DNA of 64,000 bases, from contig CAJUNK010000012.1 in assembly GCA_910587815.1 (NCBI GenBank), positions 16,596 through 80,595 of the forward strand. The letters run 5' to 3'. The position numbers and the translations under genes were made by a program. The stretch is from Candidatus Gastranaerophilales bacterium (GTDB taxonomy: Bacteria; Cyanobacteriota; Vampirovibrionia; Gastranaerophilales; Gastranaerophilaceae). This document shows positions 39,824-47,343 of the stretch, piece by piece. A model generated the notes under the pieces. That model saw nothing but the letters and a program-made list of their open reading frames with translations. It did no database searches and was not told the DNA's origin. How positions within the stretch are numbered: the stretch's first letter is position 1; every line of letters begins with the position of its first letter.

Positions 39824-41914
39824 ATGGATAAACAATTAGTGGGACAATTGCCTGATATCACGCAATCATCAAATGATGATGAAATTATGATAATTACAGA
39901 CATTGAAACTAATCAATTAAGAAAAGAAAAAATTTCGGATTTCATAACAGATTTAATTTCTGTTGATGCAAATAATGGGCTAAACAAAGGCAATGACGGC
40001 AAAATGTTTGTTGTTGATGCAGCAAATGCTGATAATATCACAAGTGGAACCTTACCCGTTGACAGGCTGCCAAATAGCGGGGTAAGCGCCGGCTCTTACC
40101 CTTACCCTGTTAATCTTCAAGTAAATGACAAAGGACAAATTGTATCCGTTCAAGCAGGTGAACCTGGAGCAAATAACGCCAATACAGATTTATCAAACAT
40201 AACTGAGGCAGGAAAAGAAATAATAAAGCAAAATTCAGGCTCTTCCCTTCCTATTGGCACGATGTTCTTTTCCCAGGGTTTTGTGGATGAAACAAAAGGC
40301 CTTCAAATTAAAGCAAACGGGCAGATTTTATCCAATAATGCCAATACTAAAGGTTTTATTAACTGGGTAGCTGAAAGTGCTGCGCTAAACCCTGATTTTG
40401 CAACAACCGAACAAAACTGGCAAGCTGAAGCTGCGCTTAGCCCAGATGGTGTGTGTGGGAAATATGTAATAAATTATGGCACGGATAATGAAATTGTATC
40501 CGTTAGATTGCCAAAAATGCCTGACTGGGCTGTGCAGAGTATATATGGTAATGTTCCTGTTATTCCTGATGGTTTAACTGTTGGTCTTACTGATGGTATT
40601 AATAATTTTGGTTTAATTTATTCTTCTGATGGTAATCGTATATTGGCCCACTCTAATGATTATGGTGTGCCTACTGGTTCTGCTATTGCCTCTGGTAGCG
40701 TTAACCCAAAAGTTAATACTACTCTTGGTTTTGCTTCTAAAACTGGTCTCAAAGCTCTTTTATCTGACATAACCTCTACAAAAATCAAAGGCGCATGGTA
40801 TATCCAAATAGCCACAGGCCAGAAAACAGAAGTTAATATAACAAATAAAATTGAATTAAATAGTCCATATTCTTTAATGGATTTTAAATATACCCCTGGG
40901 CCTGTATATAATTTAAGTTGGAAACAAGGTGGAAGCACTATAACAAAAGCCGCTTATCCTGCCTTGTATAATGCATTTTTAATAGAAAATAATCCTGAAA
41001 TTGAAGTGGGCACAACATCTAATATTGATGGATGGCAATACACAAAACGCGGATGGCCTGAGGTTAAATTGTCCACAGATAGTGATATAACGGATTATGA
41101 TGTAGTTTTGGATAAAACAGCTGAAAGCGCCATATTACCATCAAAAGCAAAAGTAACATATTTAGATGTGTCAAAATCCGTACCTGTTGTTCCCGCTGAC
41201 CTTACAAAAACTACACCTTTTGCTGATGGTGTTAATAGTTATGGGTTTTCTACCAATGGGTATGCATCTAATACATCACGCCTCTTTTCTTCTATTGATG
41301 ATTCCACCGCTACTGTTGGTACTACTGGTACTTTGAAGCCTAGTTCTAATAATATAGTTGGTCGTATTGGTGATGTGGATGGTTATACTAATCTTGTTAC
41401 CAATTTATCAAGCCTTGCATCCAATGATTTTTATCTTTATTGGTATGTGGGTAAAACTGTTCAAAATGCAAATTTGATAGATGTGGCAAGGATTGAGGAA
41501 ATAAAAGCTAATATAACCCAATTAGATGGCCCTTGGGGTCCATCAAGCGGGTTTAGCATGAGCGATATTGCATTGCCCGTATTAAATGAAACCACCCCAT
41601 TGCATTTTGATTTATCGGATGTACTGCCCAATGATGGCAATGAATATGAAATAAGGTTTACGGTTGAAATACAAACAGCAGCAAAGCAATTTGCAGGCGT
41701 CAATGTAGATATCTTTGGTGTTAATAATTATAACAAAGGGAAGCTACAGGTTGGAATAACAACCCCTGCAAATGTAGTAGTTAGTACAATTCAATCAGGT
41801 ACGGCAGTTATAGGCGCTGATAGAAGGCTTCAAATTAATTATTACAATGGCACAGCTGCAGGAAAAATTCTAAACTTTTGGCTAAATTCTATCAGAAGAA
41901 AGGGAATAGTTTAA
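39824..41914 (+). CDS. Tail/receptor-binding fibre protein with duplicated domain
   Basis: 696 residues. The N-terminus (QLPDITQSSNDDEIMIITDI; LRKEKISDFITDLISVDANN) is a phage-attachment start, followed by an IPIGTMFFSQGF-like collar-type segment around residue 140. Residues about 243-345 and 452-559 are related: 'VP.ipdgLT.gl.DG.N.fGf......n....' then 'TSTKIKGAWYIQ' / 'LASNDFYLYWYV'. DNA of these two blocks (40556-40770 and 41218-41410) has unusually T-ending codons compared with flanks. A CAACCAP-like C-terminal strand region follows. Likely the variable host-binding fibre. Confidence 0.75.
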   Translation: MDKQLVGQLPDITQSSNDDEIMIITDIETNQLRKEKISDFITDLISVDANNGLNKGNDGKMFVVDAANADNITSGTLPVDRLPNSGVSAGSYPYPVNLQVNDKGQIVSVQAGEPGANNANTDLSNITEAGKEIIKQNSGSSLPIGTMFFSQGFVDETKGLQIKANGQILSNNANTKGFINWVAESAALNPDFATTEQNWQAEAALSPDGVCGKYVINYGTDNEIVSVRLPKMPDWAVQSIYGNVPVIPDGLTVGLTDGINNFGLIYSSDGNRILAHSNDYGVPTGSAIASGSVNPKVNTTLGFASKTGLKALLSDITSTKIKGAWYIQIATGQKTEVNITNKIELNSPYSLMDFKYTPGPVYNLSWKQGGSTITKAAYPALYNAFLIENNPEIEVGTTSNIDGWQYTKRGWPEVKLSTDSDITDYDVVLDKTAESAILPSKAKVTYLDVSKSVPVVPADLTKTTPFADGVNSYGFSTNGYASNTSRLFSSIDDSTATVGTTGTLKPSSNNIVGRIGDVDGYTNLVTNLSSLASNDFYLYWYVGKTVQNANLIDVARIEEIKANITQLDGPWGPSSGFSMSDIALPVLNETTPLHFDLSDVLPNDGNEYEIRFTVEIQTAAKQFAGVNVDIFGVNNYNKGKLQVGITTPANVVVSTIQSGTAVIGADRRLQINYYNGTAAGKILNFWLNSIRRKGIV

Positions 41915-42378
41915 TGAAATATTATGCATACATACAAGATGAAAATATAAATGGCGTTGGAAGCGTGCCACAGATAACTGATGGTGTGAAATCCGTTGAA
42001 ATACCGCAAACGGTTTACAACAATATTGAACAATATACTTTTGATGGCAAGAAAATTGTTTTAAATCCTGATTATGAAGCTGAACAAGTTCAAAAAAAGC
42101 GTGAGGAATTGGATAAATTATCTTTAACAAAACGTGAAGTTTTCCTTGTCCTTTATAAAGATAAAAAAATCACGCCTGACCAATTAAAAGCACAGATTGA
42201 AGATGCCGAAGCTTTGATTGAATTTGAATATGCAAATGATTATTTCAGGGGTAACCCTTTAATTAATCTAATAGGTGAAAAGCTTGGATATACAACGGAT
42301 GAACTTGATTATTTGTTTGAAACCGGTGAATTGCCTGCAAAAGATGATGTAAATAATTTCAAAGCAGACGGTAAATAA
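41914..42378 (+). CDS. Fibre-associated phage protein
   Basis: 154 residues, starting MKYYAYIQDENINGVGSVPQ at the TAATG junction with the fibre gene. The middle has LDKLSLTKREVFLVLYKDKK followed by ITPDQLKAQI, a helical block found near fibre genes in phages of gut Bacteria. Probably a fibre chaperone or tail appendage; inferred from position. Confidence 0.6.
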   Translation: MKYYAYIQDENINGVGSVPQITDGVKSVEIPQTVYNNIEQYTFDGKKIVLNPDYEAEQVQKKREELDKLSLTKREVFLVLYKDKKITPDQLKAQIEDAEALIEFEYANDYFRGNPLINLIGEKLGYTTDELDYLFETGELPAKDDVNNFKADGK

Positions 42379-42387
42379 TGCAGAAAA

Positions 42388-42428
42388 TGTCTGAATCGAA
42401 AAATCAATCAACAACGATATTTCAGACA
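42388..42428. other. Inverted repeat in short intergenic gap
   Basis: TGTCTGAA and TTCAGACA pair perfectly around a 25-base loop. A 21-codon frame starting at 42379 (TAATG junction) spans it and is probably not a gene. No terminator-like T-run. Confidence 0.4.
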
Positions 42429-42465
42429 ATGAGTTGTAAATAATAAAAATTGATGGTGTAAATAA

Positions 42466-42987
42466 ATGGCAAAAGGCAGATTTTTAACCCAAAAAGCATT
42501 AATAAGGCAATTAGACGAAAAAGGCATGTATAAAGTTTCAGAAAATGAACTTTATATGGATGAGGACGGCACGATATATCTTGTTTGGCGCCTTTTTCAA
42601 ACCGATAATTTTACCTGGATAAATTCAAGCGATTGGGATATCAGATGCAGCCACCTGCATGATGTAGGCTGCAAATATCATCAAATTGTTAAAGTTAATT
42701 TAACTGAAACTGAACTTTATCAAAGGGGCTTATTAATACCTTTGTATGAGATGGAAAATGCCTATTGTAAGGATATTCCTGCTAAATATTTAGAGATTAT
42801 AAACGTTTCAGGGCATTTTATAAATAATTTGTTTTATCGAATGTTAAAGGCATCCGGTGCACCGAAGGTTATTCAATGCCTTTATAGGGCCGGGGTTTCT
42901 TTAAATTTCAACTGGTTTTTAACCGGAAAAGAAAAAATCGATTTAAACAAAATTTATGACATAGAGTGGAATTCTGAAAAGGGATAA
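42466..42987 (+). CDS. Phage hypothetical protein upstream of lysis genes
   Basis: 173 residues. FTWINSSDWDIRCSHLHDVG-CKYHQIV resembles the 'SDWDL.C..HD' core of DUF1353-type phage proteins. YRMLKASGAPKVIQCLYRAG follows. Such proteins often sit next to lysis cassettes; function is not known. No signal peptide or membrane helix. Confidence 0.5.
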   Translation: MAKGRFLTQKALIRQLDEKGMYKVSENELYMDEDGTIYLVWRLFQTDNFTWINSSDWDIRCSHLHDVGCKYHQIVKVNLTETELYQRGLLIPLYEMENAYCKDIPAKYLEIINVSGHFINNLFYRMLKASGAPKVIQCLYRAGVSLNFNWFLTGKEKIDLNKIYDIEWNSEKG

Positions 42988-42990
42988 AAA

Positions 42991-43212
42991 ATGAATTTAA
43001 GTTTGGAATTAGCAATATCAATAATTATTCAATTAATAGCAATAGGTATATTTATTGGAGTTTATAAAACCACAATCGCTTTCATGCAAAAGCAAATCGA
43101 AGATTTAAAAGAAGACATGCGTAAGTATAACAATATTTTGGAACGCATGATCAGAGTTGAAGATAGTACAAAATCAGCGCATCACAGACTAGACACCATA
43201 GAGAGGCGATAA
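42991..43212 (+). CDS. Holin-like / XhlA-like membrane protein
   Basis: 73 residues. One membrane helix at about 5-27 (LELAISIIIQLIAIGIFIGV), then a charged coiled coil (KQIEDLKEDMRKYNNILERM) ending HHRLDTIERR. It lies directly before the amidase, in holin position. Single-span with a coiled coil resembles XhlA-type accessory holins. Confidence 0.65.
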   Translation: MNLSLELAISIIIQLIAIGIFIGVYKTTIAFMQKQIEDLKEDMRKYNNILERMIRVEDSTKSAHHRLDTIERR

Positions 43213-43716
43213 ATGAAAAGAATTATAATACACTGGACGGCGGGAACATACACCCCAAATAATGAAGAATTGAAACATTATCATTATTTGATAGGATATA
43301 TGAGCGCAAATAAGTCAGCCTACGTTAAAGATGGCATCTGCAAACCAGAAGATAATTTAAACTGTTATGATGGTAAATATGCGGCACACACAGGCGGAGG
43401 CAACACAGGAAGCATAGGTATTGCAATATGTGGCAATGCAGGCTTTAAATGCGCATCCAATCAAGGAAAATATCCACTTCAAAAAGTGCAGTTTGAAAAG
43501 ATGTATAAAACTGTAGCAGAACTTTGTAAAAAATATGCAATTGTAATTTCAAAGGCCACGGTATTTACACATTATGAATTTGGTAAAGAACATCCTGAAA
43601 CCGCAAGCAAAGGTAAACCTGATATTAATTTTATTCCATACGAGCCAAACATCACCCCAGATGCTGTAGGTGATTTTATCCGTGACAAGGTGAAGTGGTA
43701 TTATGAAAGGGTTTGA
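43213..43716 (+). CDS. N-acetylmuramoyl-L-alanine amidase (endolysin)
   Basis: 167 residues, a complete Amidase_2 domain with no cell-wall-binding extension. Zinc ligands H7 (IIIHWTAGTY) and a C-terminal set near ASKGKPDINFIP; substrate-site AAHTGGGNTGSIGIAICGNA. It cleaves the amide bond between muramic acid and the stem peptide to lyse the host. Having no wall-binding domain fits a host with an outer membrane. The start directly follows the holin-like stop (TAAATG). Confidence 0.9.
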   Translation: MKRIIIHWTAGTYTPNNEELKHYHYLIGYMSANKSAYVKDGICKPEDNLNCYDGKYAAHTGGGNTGSIGIAICGNAGFKCASNQGKYPLQKVQFEKMYKTVAELCKKYAIVISKATVFTHYEFGKEHPETASKGKPDINFIPYEPNITPDAVGDFIRDKVKWYYERV

Positions 43717-43717
43717 A

Positions 43718-43798
43718 CATTTTCCCGACGTCGGGAAAATGGTGTATTTGTTTGAGACATAAGGGTTTAGACCATTTTGTTGACGTCAACAAAATGGT
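43718..43798. repeat. Two tandem perfect palindromes centred on GACGTC
   Basis: Copy 1 (43718-43741): CATTTT-CCC-GACGTC-GGG-AAAATG, 24 bp. Copy 2 (43771-43798): ACCATTTT-GTT-GACGTC-AAC-AAAATGGT, 28 bp. They share GGGTTT upstream and AAAATGGTGTA downstream, and differ mainly in the paired CCC/GGG versus GTT/AAC positions, so the palindrome is preserved in both. They follow the endolysin stop directly. Copy 2 runs into TATAAT. Confidence 0.9.
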
Positions 43799-43857
43799 GT
43801 ATAATATAATTACTAAGCTATTTTCTCCAGGGAACTATAGCAATATTATTTTAAACG

Positions 43858-43892
43858 GCGCACTCGTCATTTCGGCGGTGCGCTGTTTTATA
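43858..43892 (+). terminator. Rho-independent terminator of the late operon
   Basis: GCGCAC pairs with GTGCGC around a 14-base loop that itself has short complementarity, followed by TGTTTTATAT. It lies 140 bp after the endolysin. Confidence 0.75.
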
Positions 43893-43904
43893 TATACTCT
43901 TACC

Positions 43905-43926
43905 GTTCACAAATTTATTTGTGAAC
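43905..43926. other. Perfect 10-bp hairpin after the late terminator
   Basis: GTTCACAAAT-TT-ATTTGTGAAC. A two-base loop makes it unlikely as an RNA terminator; it may be a protein-binding site. The sequence from 43927 to 44035 is AT-rich with no further gene. Confidence 0.6.
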
Positions 43927-44035
43927 CATTTTGCAAAAAAAAAGGGTTAAGAAATTATTAACAAAAATTTAGAAAAATGTTAATAAATCTAAATCTTATT
44001 AATATTTTTGCCTTGAAATTTTAATAAATCTGTTT

Positions 44036-44149
44036 TTAGATAGTGTTGCATAGTAAAGTTATCAAAGCGTAAGCCATTACAGCCTTTCCCAATTCCAAAT
44101 TTACTAAATGCCAAATAAACAAAAGAATCAATATTCCTTTTAATATCAT
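44036..44149 (-). CDS. Hydrophobic mini-protein with perfect Shine-Dalgarno (37 aa)
   Basis: The frame starts MILKGILILLFIWHLVNLEL and continues GKAVMAYALITLLC. Almost the whole length is hydrophobic with one or two spans. AAGGAGGAG lies five bases before ATG, the best ribosome-binding site in the right arm. It is leftward between the late terminator and attR. Possible roles are a type I-like toxin or a small lysogeny membrane protein; no sequence family recognised. Confidence 0.55.
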   Translation of the reverse strand: MILKGILILLFIWHLVNLELGKAVMAYALITLLCNTI

Positions 44150-44183
44150 TTCTCCTCCTTATTTTTTATGTTAAAATTCCACT

Positions 44184-44366
44184 ATGCTTAAATTAACTAA
44201 ACTTGATAAAAATGCAAATTGTAACTGCTTTTTTTGCCTTTATCAGAATAAAGCTGATTATCAAATTGCTATAGTTGCACCTGATAATGCGGGGCATTAT
44301 AACCATATCTGTAAAGAATGTTTAAAACAATTGCAAAAAGAATTTATAAATATAGAAATTGAATAA
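44184..44366 (+). CDS. Small four-cysteine protein near attR (60 aa)
   Basis: MLKLTKLDKNANCNCFFCLY ... GHYNHICKECLKQLQKEF: Cys pairs FFC/NCNC and ICKEC plus His could bind zinc. It is divergent from the hydrophobic mini-protein with a 34-bp gap. No clear ribosome-binding site. Last phage-side reading frame before attR. Confidence 0.5.
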   Translation: MLKLTKLDKNANCNCFFCLYQNKADYQIAIVAPDNAGHYNHICKECLKQLQKEFINIEIE

Positions 44367-44378
44367 ATTTTTAAAATC

Positions 44379-44522
44379 ATTCTCAGAAAATTCTCAGATT
44401 TTGTGTAAAATCCATAAATATTGTAAAATGCGTAAAATACACAAAAGTTAAAAGTTTGCCTAAAACCCTTAATTTTTGGGTATTGTGTAAAAACTGTAAA
44501 AGATGTAAAATAGGTAAAAGTG
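44379..44522. promoter_or_regulatory. attR arm with ATTCTCAG pair and TGTAAAA repeats
   Basis: ATTCTCAG at 44379-44386 and 44390-44397 copies the attL-side pair and spacing. Downstream, TGTAAAA or GTAAAA occurs at least seven times between 44402 and 44520. No gene is present here. The arrangement fits an attP arm with integrase and accessory-protein sites. Confidence 0.5.
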
Positions 44523-44534
44523 CCGATGTACTGC

Positions 44535-44577
44535 TTCGTAATGAATAGGTCAAGGGTTCGAGTCCCTTTATCGGCTT
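44535..44577. repeat. attR core (43-bp direct repeat)
   Basis: Identical to 7487-7529. GCCGATGTA at 44522-44530, just left of the core, resembles the tRNA-Thr 5' start GCCGATATA, but the middle of the tRNA is absent, so no functional tRNA is formed here. Confidence 0.93.
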
Positions 44578-44609
44578 AGTTTTGAACTAATTTGGAAAGG
44601 TTTTTTATT

Positions 44610-45794
44610 ATGAAATTTAAAGAAATAAAACAAAATATTTTGTACTGTGGCTTAAATGACAAGGGTCGAGTTATATTTGATGAATTGATACCATTAGAAA
44701 ATGGTACAACATACAATTCTTATTTGATATTTGGTTCTGATAAAACTGCATTAATTGATACAATGTACCCACCATTTTGTGAAGAATTTTTAAAAAATCT
44801 TGACGAAAACGGCATAAAAAATATTGATTTTATAATTGCAAACCATGGGGAGCAAGACCATAGTGGTTCAATTCCTGCTTTAGTTGAAAAATTTCCTAAT
44901 GCAAAAATAGTAACAAATGCTGTCTGCAAAGGAAATATTATGGAAATGCTTTTAGTAGATGAAGATAAATTTATCACCATAAAAGACGGGGATGAAATTT
45001 CATTAGGTGGTAAAACTTTGAAATTCATTTCAGCGCCTGGCGTACACTGGCCTGATACAATGTTTACGCATCTATTAGAAGATAATCTTCTTTTTACTTG
45101 TGATTTTCTTGGTTCACATTTGCCATTTGAAGACTTGTTTTCTAAATGTGATGAAGCTCAAATAGATTCAGCAAAAAGATACTATGCAGAAATTATGATG
45201 CCATTCCGTCAGCTTTGTAAAAAATATTTAAATGTTATTGAAAATATTAATCCCAACATGATTTTACCAAGCCATGGGCCTATCCACAATAAGCCTGAAT
45301 TTATACTCGATTTATATAAAGACTGGACAGCTGATATGCCAAAAAATTTGGTTTTAATTCCTTATGTTTCTATGTATAAAAGCGTTCAGGAAATGGCTTT
45401 TTATTTAAAAGAAAAGCTTGAAGCAAAGGGTATAAAAACTCTTTGTTATGATATTGTTGAGGATGGACTTGGTGATATTGCAATGAATTTAGTGGACGCT
45501 GCTACTATTGTTCTTGGTGCCTCTATGGTTTTAGCTTCTCCTCATCCTGCGGCTGCAAATGTAGCATATATTGCAAATCTTTTAAAACCAAAAGCTAAAT
45601 TTGCTTCATTTATAGGTTCTTATGGGTGGGGCGGCAATTTATTTGATAAATTAGGTGAAATGCTCTCTGGGCTGAAGGTTCAGGTGATTGAGCCCGTGCT
45701 TGTAAAAGGAAAACCTTCATCTGCTGATTTAGAAAAGTTAGATATTATGGCAGAAAGCATATTTAATGCGCATAAAGATGCTCAGTTGTTATAA
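44610..45794 (+). CDS. Flavodiiron protein
   Basis: 394 residues from the ATG at 44610 (GGAAAGG upstream). N-terminal metallo-beta-lactamase-like diiron domain: ligands in IIANHGEQDHSGSIP (H79, E81, D83, H84) and a later APGVHWPDT; C-terminal flavodoxin domain from about residue 255 (YKSVQEMAFYLKEKLEAKGI; IVLGASMVLASPHPAA; SYGWGGN). It reduces O2 (and possibly NO) to water, protecting anaerobes. The prophage attR ends 33 bp upstream, so its native promoter may have been displaced or preserved within that gap. Confidence 0.93.
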   Translation: MKFKEIKQNILYCGLNDKGRVIFDELIPLENGTTYNSYLIFGSDKTALIDTMYPPFCEEFLKNLDENGIKNIDFIIANHGEQDHSGSIPALVEKFPNAKIVTNAVCKGNIMEMLLVDEDKFITIKDGDEISLGGKTLKFISAPGVHWPDTMFTHLLEDNLLFTCDFLGSHLPFEDLFSKCDEAQIDSAKRYYAEIMMPFRQLCKKYLNVIENINPNMILPSHGPIHNKPEFILDLYKDWTADMPKNLVLIPYVSMYKSVQEMAFYLKEKLEAKGIKTLCYDIVEDGLGDIAMNLVDAATIVLGASMVLASPHPAAANVAYIANLLKPKAKFASFIGSYGWGGNLFDKLGEMLSGLKVQVIEPVLVKGKPSSADLEKLDIMAESIFNAHKDAQLL

Positions 45795-45815
45795 TATCTA
45801 AGTCATAACCGAATT

Positions 45816-45848
45816 TGCCTGCAAATTTCCTGTTTGCAGGCATTTTTT
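45816..45848 (+). terminator. Rho-independent terminator
   Basis: TGCCTGCAAA pairs with TTTGCAGGCA around a 7-base loop, followed by TTTTTT. Ends the flavodiiron transcript. Confidence 0.92.
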
Positions 45849-46121
45849 ATAAAAAAAAATCGGTGCGGCACAACTTTTTTTATAAAGTTTCTGCCATGCC
45901 GCAAATCAGATTTTTACGTGAACAACTTTTCGGGTGCTGATTTGTAACCGATTTCAACAGCATTTTGCTGCAATTTTATATAGTAAAAATAAATTTTACT
46001 TTTAAAAAGCGCAAAATACCTTAAAATAAAATAATGCAAAATTTTTTTGAACTGCATTATTTTTGTAACCTTTAAAATTATTATAATCATTTTTTTATTT
46101 TTTGCCAAGAATGTTTTACGA

Positions 46122-46270
46122 TTTTATCAATATATTTCGATTAGAAATAGAGGGATAAAATTATTTTGAAATAATAAATCTAATCGCTATATATTGATAA
46201 AATATTAAGAAATATAAAATTTGTAAACCATTATTTATCAATACATTACTAAGCGAAATATATTGATAAA
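46122..46270. repeat. Cluster of inverted 20-bp dispersed repeats
   Basis: Copies related to TATCAATACATAGCTAATCG: 46122-46144 forward, 46180-46202 inverted, and 46234-46270 with opposing TTTATCAATA/TATTGATAAA ends. Another full copy is at 55553 and a partial one at 47160. The 500-bp gap 45795-46296 holds the flavodiiron terminator, a TGCGGC/GCCGCA inverted repeat near 45865-45904 and this cluster; no gene seen. Confidence 0.75.
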
Positions 46271-46296
46271 ATTAATTAGTATTGTATAAATTATTA

Positions 46297-47013
46297 TTAA
46301 ACCAAACCTTCTTTTATAGCCTTTACTGCTGCTTGTGTTCTATCATCTACCAAAAGCTTTTGAATAATATTGCAAACATGGGCCTTTGATGTGTGTTCAC
46401 TTATGTTTAATATTTTGGCTATTTCAAGATTTGATTTACCATCTACAACAAGTTTTAATACCTCATATTCTCTTTCAGTTAAATTTGAATGCTGTGCTTT
46501 AAAATTAGCTCTAGATGTGCTTTTCGCCGGAATAACACTTGGATTTGGAGTGTTTCTTAAAACATTAACTGCTTTGGGGTCTATCCAAATTGCCCCTTCG
46601 CTTATTGTTCTTACAATCATGACCAATATTTCACTGTTTATGTCTTTTAAAACATAAGCATTTGCTCCAGCTTTTAGTGATTCTGTTACATCAGAATCTT
46701 TTATATGTGATGTTAAAATAATTACTTTTGTGTCTGTGTTTTCATCTGAAATTTTTCTTACAACATCTATTCCTGTTATATCCCCTAAAACTAAATCTAG
46801 TATTGCAACATCAGGGTGCTGAGTTTTTATTTTTTCAACAGCTTCTTTGCCATTTTCTGCTTCAGATATTACTGCCATATCTTCATGCTTTGAAAATAGA
46901 CTTTTTAAGCCTACTCTTATTAATTTATGATCATCGGCTAATAATATTCTGATTTTTTGATTTGTATTATTTATATTTTTTAAATTTGGTTTATTTTCAA
47001 CGCTGTTATACAT
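46297..47013 (-). CDS. NarL/LuxR-family response regulator
   Basis: 238 residues from the ATG at 47013 (AGGAGACAT upstream). Receiver domain: acidic pocket ADDHKLIRVGLKSL, phospho-Asp in VAILDLVLGDITG, Thr/Ser in IILTSHIKDSD, Lys in ANAYVLKDIN. C-terminal GerE helix-turn-helix: LTEREYEVLKLVVDGKSNLE, then ILNISEHTSKAHVCNIIQKL. The partner histidine kinase is not in the window. Dispersed repeats flank the gene on both sides. Confidence 0.93.
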   Translation of the reverse strand: MYNSVENKPNLKNINNTNQKIRILLADDHKLIRVGLKSLFSKHEDMAVISEAENGKEAVEKIKTQHPDVAILDLVLGDITGIDVVRKISDENTDTKVIILTSHIKDSDVTESLKAGANAYVLKDINSEILVMIVRTISEGAIWIDPKAVNVLRNTPNPSVIPAKSTSRANFKAQHSNLTEREYEVLKLVVDGKSNLEIAKILNISEHTSKAHVCNIIQKLLVDDRTQAAVKAIKEGLV

Positions 47014-47159
47014 GTTATGTCTCCTAAAACATAGGTATTTTAAAAAATACACGTTTTAAATTCATTCCACAATCATTATTATTAGTATATATTATTATTT
47101 CCCTTACTATTTATATATATTTTATATTTACTTTAGTTTTTACATAATATACATTATAG

Positions 47160-47174
47160 ATACATAGCTAATCG
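47160..47174. repeat. Partial copy of the dispersed repeat
   Basis: ATACATAGCTAATCG matches the right part of the repeat family. It lies in the 330-bp gap between the response regulator and FAD oxidoreductase start codons, which otherwise shows only AT-rich sequence, presumably divergent promoters. Confidence 0.55.
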
Positions 47175-47343
47175 TTTTATAATAAGGTTAAAATGCTTAT
47201 TATTTCGTTTTTGTTGAAAAAGTTTTATCTTAGTTTTAATCTTTCTTTTGAAAACCTACTAATGCCATTTATATGTTTAAAATAAATTGTACAATATTTA
47301 ATATTCTAAACACGTATATTAAAATATGCTAAAATTAATCATT

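Larger units (their letters stand above)
7487..44577. mobile_element. Integrated siphovirus-like prophage, about 37 kb
   Basis: Bounded by the 43-bp direct repeats in tRNA-Thr. It contains integrase, excisionase-like gene, replication/recombination genes, LexA-like repressor, terminase, connectors, tail tube, tape measure, tail tip, portal, MuF, scaffold, major capsid, fibre, holin-like and amidase genes. All structural modules appear intact with no obvious frameshift except the programmed one at 27936, so the element may be inducible. The long tape measure and tube protein without a contractile sheath indicate a siphophage. Confidence 0.93.

Noticed and set aside
39824..41914. Diversity-generating retroelement target
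   Set aside because: No reverse transcriptase or template repeat was found in the window; the variation looks like domain duplication.
43713..43961. 82-residue frame after the endolysin
   Set aside because: It reads straight through both palindromes, the late terminator and a further hairpin; codon use is not gene-like.
44520..44577. Second complete tRNA-Thr at attR
   Set aside because: Only the 3' half is present; the short GCCGATGTA match to the 5' end lacks D and anticodon arms.
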